From: Phycisphaeraceae bacterium
GTDB lineage: Bacteria; Planctomycetota; Phycisphaerae; Phycisphaerales; Phycisphaeraceae
NCBI GenBank assembly: GCA_020831765.1
Contig: JAFIFY010000132.1
Location: 1-55,268 of the forward strand
Reading direction: 5' to 3'
DNA length: 55,268 bases
The notes under the pieces were generated by a model. The model was not told the origin of the DNA and searched no databases. It saw nothing but the letters and a program-made list of their open reading frames with translations. Below are positions 49,321 to 55,268 of the stretch, one piece after another. The stretch's first letter is position 1. Every line of letters starts with the position of its first letter. The position numbers and the translations under genes are program-made.

Positions 49321-50870
49321 GGTGACAGCTCCTGGATGCGATCCTGCGCTTCGGACATCGTGCCGATCACCGCGTCAATGTACTCCTGGCGGCTTTCGAG
49401 CATCCACTGACTGTTGAGGATGGCCAGCTCGACCAGCGGTTGGGCGTACAGGCCCAGGGCCAGGCAGCCGGCCACGAGGGCGAACGGGGCCAGCAGTTGA
49501 TCGCCGTATGGCTTGGGCTCGACGCCTTCGGGAATCGGCTTGAGCCAGATGGTCTGAAACGCCCGGGCGACATAGACCAGGGTGATGATGCTGGCTGCGG
49601 CCAGAACCGCAAGGGGAAGCCACTGGCCGGCCTCGACACCACTCTGAAGCACCGCGAGCTTGCTGATGAAACCGTTGGTGGGCGGCAGCCCGGCCAGGGC
49701 CATGCCACCGAACAGGAACAGGATGCCGGCGACCGGTCGAAGCCTGCCCAGGCCGACGATACGATCGAACGCGGCGGTCTTGACCGGCGCGCGGCTTGCC
49801 ACAGCGCCGGCGAGCATCAGCATGGCGGCCTTGGCCAGACTGTGATTGAACGCGAAGATGATCGCCGCGGCCATGGCCAGCGGGGTTCCCCAGCCGACCG
49901 CCACGAGGATGAACCCGAGCTGGCCGAGGGTCGAATACGCGAGCATCCGCTTGGCATCGTAGGTGCCCGCCGCGCCCAGCCCGCCGAAGATCACCCCCGC
50001 GCAGCCGCAGACGATCAGCGTGTTCTCGATCAGCGCCTTGGCTTCCGGCTCGATGAACAGAAGCGTGGTCATCCGCATGAAGCCATAGATGCCCAGCTTG
50101 ACCACCACGGAACTGAGCACCGCATGCACCGGGGTCGGCGCGGCGGTGTGGAAGTCCGGCTGCCAGAAGTGGAACGGCATCACCGCGCTCTTGATCATGA
50201 ACGAGACCAGCAGCAGCACCATGGCAAAGGGCAGAAGCGGATGGTAGGGGGTCTGTTCGATCAGGCGGGCAAGATCGGCCATGTTCAGTGTGCCGTACGC
50301 CGCATAGAGCGTCCCGCAGGCGACCAGCAGCGCCATGGCCGCGAACTGGCTGATGTAAAAGTACTTGAAGGCCGCTTCAGTGCCTTTGCGGTCATCGGAA
50401 ATGGCCGTGAGCACGGTGCCGGCGATCACCACCACTTCGGCGAAGACAAAGAGATTGAAGATATCGGTGGTCAGCATCGAGCCGGTCAGGCCGGCCGCCA
50501 GGGCAAGGAAGAACGGGAAAAATGTCGGAAACTGTGCGCACTTGTCTCGACAGCCCACGCCGTAAACCACCCCACCCAGCAGCACGATCTGGCACATGAA
50601 GGCCATGGTCGCGCCCAACAGGTCGCCGGCCAGGGCGATTCCGAATGGCGCGGGCCAACCACCCAAGTGAAACACGCGAGGCTCGCCGGAAATCAGCACA
50701 TCGCCAAGTAGAAGTGTTGAGCTGATGAGCCCCAGGGCCATGAAGGCCACCGCCGTCAGCCCCTGCCACCGTCGGTTCCGCCGAAAGACCAGCGCGGTCA
50801 AAGCGCAGCCGGCCAGGGGAAAGGCGACGGGAAGCGCGACAACGTGTTGTGACCAGGTCTGAACGATCAT
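49317..50870 (-). CDS. mnhD: Mrp cation/proton antiporter subunit D
   Basis: This 517-residue MnhD/MrpD subunit is homologous to the NuoN/NuoM proton-translocating subunits of complex I, with about 14 membrane helices. Landmarks are ILLGGVVYGVGCRDK, FNLFVFAEVVVIAGTVLTAI with the conserved Glu in helix 5, KSAVMPFHFWQPDFHTAAPTPVHAVLSSVVVKLGIYG with the conserved Lys residues and the HAPTPVS-like loop, and NHSLAKAAMLMLAGAV. The ATG at 50870 is preferred; a TTG at 50891 overlaps the mnhC stop. The stop overlaps mnhE by four bases. Confidence 0.94.
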   Translation of the reverse strand: MIVQTWSQHVVALPVAFPLAGCALTALVFRRNRRWQGLTAVAFMALGLISSTLLLGDVLISGEPRVFHLGGWPAPFGIALAGDLLGATMAFMCQIVLLGGVVYGVGCRDKCAQFPTFFPFFLALAAGLTGSMLTTDIFNLFVFAEVVVIAGTVLTAISDDRKGTEAAFKYFYISQFAAMALLVACGTLYAAYGTLNMADLARLIEQTPYHPLLPFAMVLLLVSFMIKSAVMPFHFWQPDFHTAAPTPVHAVLSSVVVKLGIYGFMRMTTLLFIEPEAKALIENTLIVCGCAGVIFGGLGAAGTYDAKRMLAYSTLGQLGFILVAVGWGTPLAMAAAIIFAFNHSLAKAAMLMLAGAVASRAPVKTAAFDRIVGLGRLRPVAGILFLFGGMALAGLPPTNGFISKLAVLQSGVEAGQWLPLAVLAAASIITLVYVARAFQTIWLKPIPEGVEPKPYGDQLLAPFALVAGCLALGLYAQPLVELAILNSQWMLESRQEYIDAVIGTMSEAQDRIQELSP

Positions 50871-50887
50871 CAGTGCGGGGTTTCCGA

Positions 50888-51220
50888 TCAATGCTTGAGC
50901 CGGTCGACTTTATCCATGTCTCCAGTGCCGTACCGCACGCAGAAGACGTAAATCATGGCCAGGACGAACGCGAATCCACCCATGCCGATGACGATGGCGG
51001 TCAGCACCAGGGCCTGTGGCAGTGGATCGCTTCGCGCGCCGGCGACATCGACATAGGCCGGAACATCACCGCGGTATGCACCGCAATAGATGACGAACAG
51101 GTTAACCGCGTTGGCCACCAGCATCAGGCCGATCGCCGAACGAATCAGATTTCGCCTGAGAATCTGGTAGACGCCGACCGCCATCATGATGCCGACACTC
51201 AGAGCGGTGAGTACTTCCAT
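50888..51220 (-). CDS. mnhC: Mrp cation/proton antiporter subunit C
   Basis: This 110-residue MnhC/MrpC subunit is a homologue of NuoK with three helices. Diagnostic stretches are LRRNLIRSAIGLMLVANAVNLFVI and DPLPQALVLTAIVIGMGGFAFVLAM. The ATG at 51220 has AGGGAGG ten bases upstream; a TTG at 51229 abuts that site and is rejected. It begins six bases after the mnhAB stop. Confidence 0.94.
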   Translation of the reverse strand: MEVLTALSVGIMMAVGVYQILRRNLIRSAIGLMLVANAVNLFVIYCGAYRGDVPAYVDVAGARSDPLPQALVLTAIVIGMGGFAFVLAMIYVFCVRYGTGDMDKVDRLKH

Positions 51221-51225
51221 GGTCG

Positions 51226-54200
51226 TCAATCCTCCCTGGCCACACTGGCCGCGTGGGAATCGTCCTCGTCCTCATCCTCAAGCGGGCTGGTGACATCGCC
51301 ACGCGCTTCAAGCACGGGCAACAGCGTAGCCTGTCGATCACTCTCGGTATCACGATCACGCGGGTGGCCGAGGGTGTCGATCACCAGCGTCGCTCCTCCG
51401 AGCACCGCCAGGAAGATCGCCACCTCGAACATCAGGCCGGTGGACAGCGAGATGCCGTAAGGGGTGGTGATGCCCAGCATCAGGGCGAAGTTGACCGGAG
51501 AAAATGCGTTCTGATTGAAAATCGCGCCCATGATTGCGACCACAATGCCCAGGCTCAGGCCGCCGCCGACGAAGTTCATCGGCCTGAGCCAGGGCAATGT
51601 CCGGTGAACGCCCTCGTAGCCGAGGATGATGTACCAGAAGGCCACGGCGAGACTGGCGACGACTCCGGCGGTAAAACCATCACCGGGCTGATCGTGGCCG
51701 AAGAGAACGTGAGCCAGGGCCAGCATGAGACTCAGCGGCAGGATCAGTAGGGCCAGCAGGCGGGTGAGCGGGCTTTCAGCGACGGGCCAGAACGAAGCGC
51801 CCGGGCCTCGATTGGCCTGAAGATCGGCCGGGGCGGCATCGGTGGCATCATCGCCGGCGGCGGGCGAGGCGAAGCGAAGAAGGGTATAGACCCCAGCGCC
51901 GGCCAGGGCGAAGACCATGATCTCCAGATACGTGTCGGTGGCGCGGAAATCGATGAGGATTGCTCCGACGACATCGGCCGCGCCGGTCAGGGGTTTGGCT
52001 GCGGCGAAGAAGAAATCGGTCACGCGCGATTCCCGCTCCCAAGCTATTTCGCCAAGCCCGGCCGGGTCCGGACGCGTCACCAGCACGAAGAGCATCGCCA
52101 GGGCGGTCGCCAGTCCCACGCCGGCCGAAACCAGCCCATCGCGCCATTTGCCCAGCCATGTCTCCTGATAGTCCAATTCGTCCGCGCCTTCGCGTTGGGG
52201 CTTGGGAAATCGGACCAGTGCCAGCACCAGAATGACCAGCATGAGGATATCCACCACGATCATCACCAGAGCCACATCCGGCGCTGGAATGAGGAGGAAC
52301 AGCACGGCCACGGCCAGGCCCGAAGCACCCAGGGCAAGAATGGCATAAAGATCGCGCTTCAGCAGCACGGTTGAAACTGCCGCCGCGGTGGCCAGTGCGA
52401 TCGCCACGACACGGACCAGCACCCAGCCATCATCCAGTCGAAGCGGTGGCAATCGGGTTGGCAACGGAGGAAGCCCCGCCACCAGAACCATGATGCCAAG
52501 CCCGACGAACATGATCAGCAGGTACATCCGCAGATAGCCATTCTGCACGCGAGTGACCAGCCAGCTTGAGCCGTCGATGCCCAGTATGCTGCCGCGATAA
52601 AGCGCGTTGCAGACGGGGCCTGGATCGAGCCGGTGCTGAAGGGCGATGAAGCGGCGGCGGGCGAGAAACAGCGTGGTGCCGATCGATACGGCGATGATGC
52701 TCAGCAGAAGGGCGGTGTTCAGGCCGTGCCAGAGGCTAAGGTCGATCTTGACCTTCTCGCCGTAAACCGATTGCGCGGCGGCTCCGAGCAGTTCCACCGG
52801 CCAGGTGGATACGGGAATGATGATCAGCAGGGAGAGCAAAGCGGGAAGCAGCGGAGCCAGCAACATGCCCCAGGGGGCATCATGGGCGTGATCGAACGTT
52901 TCCTGATCCCGCGATGATCCGAAGAACGTGCCCAGAACCAGGATCGCGGCCTGGCAGAAAATCAACGCGCCGGCGACGACGGCAGCGCTGCTCAACAGAA
53001 AGACCAGAACATCGGGCAGGGAGGGGTGGGCCACCATCGCCAGCATGGTTTCCTTGGCCAGGAAACCGAACATCGGTGGAAGCCCGGCCATGGAAAGCCC
53101 GGCCACCATCGCGACGATGGCGGTACGCGGCATCTTGGCCCGCAAGCCGCCGAGCTTCCGCAAGTCGCGCGTGCCGGTTTCGTGATCCACGATGCCGGCG
53201 AGCATGAACAAAGCGCTCTTGTATAGGGCATGCGCCAGGATTCCGACCGCCAGTGCCTTGAAGGCGATATCCGCCTTCTGACCGATCAACATGACCAACG
53301 CGCCCAGTTGGCTGACGGTGGAGTAGGCCAGAAGTGCTTTGAGGTCGGTCTGTCGGACGCCAAGCCACGCCCCGGTGACCATGGTGACCGCGCCGATGGA
53401 AGTCAGCGACCAGAACCAGAGATCGCTGTCGCCAAGGGATGGGTGCAGTCGGGCCAGCAGGTAGATGCCGGCCTTGACCATGGTGGCCGAATGCAGATAG
53501 GCGCTGGCCGGCGTCGGGGCGGTCATTCCGTCAGGAAGCCAGGTGTGGAACGGCACCTGGGCGCTCTTGGTGATGCAGCCGAGCACAACCAGGGCCAGGA
53601 GCCATGGATAGAGCGGGCTGGCCTGGATGACATCGCCCTGGGTCAGGACTTCCCCCAGCGAGAACGTCCCGGTGATCATGCTGATCATGAGCAGGCCGAC
53701 CAGAAGGGCGATGCCGCCGCCACCGGTGATGAACAGGCTCTTGAAGGCTCCGCGCCGGGCGGCCTCGCTCTCGCCTTTGTAGCCGATCAGCAGAAATGAA
53801 GTGATGCTGGTCGCCTCCCAGAAGACGAACAGCAGGATCAGGTCGCCGGCAACGACCACGCCCAGCATGGACACCATGAACAGGCACATGTAGGTGGCAA
53901 AGCGCCATGCGGTCTTTGTGCCTGAAAAGTAATAGCCCGTGTAAACGGTGACGAGCACACCGATACCGGTGATCAGCAGGGCGAAGAGGATGCTCAGCCC
54001 ATCGAGGTAGATCGAAAACGAGATGCCCGAACCCTCATCGGTCGCCAGGCCGGGAATCCAGGGCTGCTGGAAGACGATGGCCTTCATCTGGCCCTGAAAC
54101 AACTGATCAGCCATGCCCACGAGGCTGATGAACGCCGCCATCGGAAAGGCCGCGACCACCCAGCCGTAAATCCGGGTGGGCACGAGCCGATTGATCGGCG

Positions 54201-54276
54201 TCAGCCCGTGTGCCGCCGCGATTGCCGCGCCCAGGGCACAGCAGACCAGTGGTATCAGAGGATGAAAGAAGCTCAT
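51226..54276 (-). CDS. mnhAB: Fused Mrp antiporter subunit A-B
   Basis: This 1016-residue protein is a fusion of MrpA and MrpB, seen in some lineages. The N-terminal ~500 residues are NuoL-like with VFWEATSITSFLLIGYKGE (conserved Glu), KSAQVPFHTWLPDGMTAPTPASAYLHSATMVKAG, and YKSALFMLAGIVDHETGTRD. Residues about 590-800 are the MrpA-specific C-terminal extension. From about residue 845 comes the MnhB domain: PLSLMLALAHVLFGHDQPGDGFTAGVVASLAVAFWYI and GISLSTGLMFEVAIFLAVLGG. A highly acidic tail ends it. GGAAGG lies just before the ATG at 54276. It is the first gene of the operon mnhAB-C-D-E-F-G, which exports Na+ (or other cations) in exchange for protons. Confidence 0.94.
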   Translation of the reverse strand: MSFFHPLIPLVCCALGAAIAAAHGLTPINRLVPTRIYGWVVAAFPMAAFISLVGMADQLFQGQMKAIVFQQPWIPGLATDEGSGISFSIYLDGLSILFALLITGIGVLVTVYTGYYFSGTKTAWRFATYMCLFMVSMLGVVVAGDLILLFVFWEATSITSFLLIGYKGESEAARRGAFKSLFITGGGGIALLVGLLMISMITGTFSLGEVLTQGDVIQASPLYPWLLALVVLGCITKSAQVPFHTWLPDGMTAPTPASAYLHSATMVKAGIYLLARLHPSLGDSDLWFWSLTSIGAVTMVTGAWLGVRQTDLKALLAYSTVSQLGALVMLIGQKADIAFKALAVGILAHALYKSALFMLAGIVDHETGTRDLRKLGGLRAKMPRTAIVAMVAGLSMAGLPPMFGFLAKETMLAMVAHPSLPDVLVFLLSSAAVVAGALIFCQAAILVLGTFFGSSRDQETFDHAHDAPWGMLLAPLLPALLSLLIIIPVSTWPVELLGAAAQSVYGEKVKIDLSLWHGLNTALLLSIIAVSIGTTLFLARRRFIALQHRLDPGPVCNALYRGSILGIDGSSWLVTRVQNGYLRMYLLIMFVGLGIMVLVAGLPPLPTRLPPLRLDDGWVLVRVVAIALATAAAVSTVLLKRDLYAILALGASGLAVAVLFLLIPAPDVALVMIVVDILMLVILVLALVRFPKPQREGADELDYQETWLGKWRDGLVSAGVGLATALAMLFVLVTRPDPAGLGEIAWERESRVTDFFFAAAKPLTGAADVVGAILIDFRATDTYLEIMVFALAGAGVYTLLRFASPAAGDDATDAAPADLQANRGPGASFWPVAESPLTRLLALLILPLSLMLALAHVLFGHDQPGDGFTAGVVASLAVAFWYIILGYEGVHRTLPWLRPMNFVGGGLSLGIVVAIMGAIFNQNAFSPVNFALMLGITTPYGISLSTGLMFEVAIFLAVLGGATLVIDTLGHPRDRDTESDRQATLLPVLEARGDVTSPLEDEDEDDSHAASVARED

Positions 54277-54638
54277 GACCTTCCGTGGGAGCGACTAACA
54301 CGTCGGCCTGGACCGGCAACAGGCTCGCCGTAAACCGGTTGTCGGCATCGGCCCGCCCCTGGGTCTCCGCGATCTTCGGCGCAATACGCTTGGGGATGGC
54401 GACCCAAGCGTTGCTTATTGCCGAACTTAGCGTCGTGGACGCGACCAGGCCCGACCCGACCTCAAGGCGGCCAGACTATATCGGTCTGGTGCTGACCCGG
54501 CAAGCGCAAGCATTAGGCGGCACTCAAGAGATCTGCGGGCATGGGCGTAGGACACATCCATCGGCCAGGCCTGGTGGCGCGCGTGGCCACCAACCGGGCG
54601 AAAGAGCGCTCTGGCGCTGGCGTTCGCCTGTGTTGGGT
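54277..54638. other. 362-base gap upstream of the Mrp operon
   Basis: No supported gene. It must hold the mnh promoter on the minus strand, but no strong -35/-10 pair was found. It contains two hairpins: ACGCTTGGG/CCCAAGCGT (54386-54411, perfect nine-base arms) and CCAGAC/GTCTGG (54471-54489). Neither is followed by a U run. They may end the redoxin message or lie in a long mnh leader. Confidence 0.5.
54386..54411 (-). terminator. Perfect nine-base-pair stem-loop downstream of the redoxin gene
   Basis: ACGCTTGGG pairs perfectly with CCCAAGCGT across an eight-base loop. It lies about 230 bases after the redoxin stop and 110 before mnhAB, reading on the minus strand. No U tract is adjacent, so a terminator role is only possible. 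Confidence 0.35.
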
Positions 54639-55220
<582 letters not shown>

Positions 55221-55268
55221 GATCGTTTCCCTGTAATGGATGGAGTTTTCATGGTAAAGGGTAATTCG

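Overview
The window is high-GC bacterial chromosome, most likely from the Planctomycetota (Phycisphaerae-like). This is an inference from gene style, not a search. The pointers are an exported protein ending in a PEP-CTERM-type tail with four arginines, a membrane protein with a 'CGYDL'-type double zinc knuckle, a Tad pilus locus with a built-in Ser/Thr kinase, a fragment of the 'DAWNRLV' style of Rhs repeat, and paired BatA/VWA membrane proteins. No rRNA, tRNA, CRISPR array or complete transposase was seen.

Layout. 1-960: PEP-CTERM-type exported protein. 1375-16295 (all minus): a large Tad/Flp pilus locus. In transcription order it holds a TadA-type ATPase, two Flp-like pilins, a prepilin peptidase, a TadE-like protein, a transmembrane Ser/Thr kinase with a long repeat domain, a TadG-like protein, a second TadE-like protein, a membrane-anchored unknown, CpaB/RcpC, a second TadA ATPase with an N-terminal FHA domain, TadB and TadC. 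No secretin or TadZ is present. 16516-17451 (plus): metF. 17574-19579: an accessory island bounded by two ~300-base imperfect direct repeats, containing an Rhs remnant and an orphan lipoprotein gene. 19704-24632 (minus): a GT39-type glycosyltransferase, a zinc-knuckle membrane protein, a tandem universal stress protein and a diaminopentanoate-dehydrogenase-like oxidoreductase. 24861-31692 (plus): an Rrf2/IscR-like regulator, sufB, sufC, sufD, a tandem rhodanese, sufE, sufT and ruvC. 31858-34960: a frameshifted small unknown protein, a DinB-family protein and a sulfatase. 35201-40031 (minus): two overlapping BatA/VWA-type membrane proteins. 40300-47918 (minus): pstSCAB, with exceptionally large PstC and PstA. 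48095-54276 (minus): a complete Mrp cation/proton antiporter operon, mnhAB-C-D-E-F-G. 54639-55220 (minus): a thioredoxin-fold redoxin.

How the genes work together. The Tad locus encodes most of a pilus assembly machine plus a kinase and an FHA (phosphothreonine-reader) domain fused to the motor ATPase, which suggests phospho-control of pilus assembly. The suf operon is a scaffold-and-regulator set in which a rhodanese occupies the place where a cysteine desulfurase might be expected. The pst operon is high-affinity phosphate uptake with a candidate 11-base-periodic activator site at its promoter. The most unusual items are the kinase/FHA Tad locus with a probable leaderless pilin transcript, the repeat-bounded Rhs/lipoprotein island, and the giant extracytoplasmic insertions in both Pst permeases.
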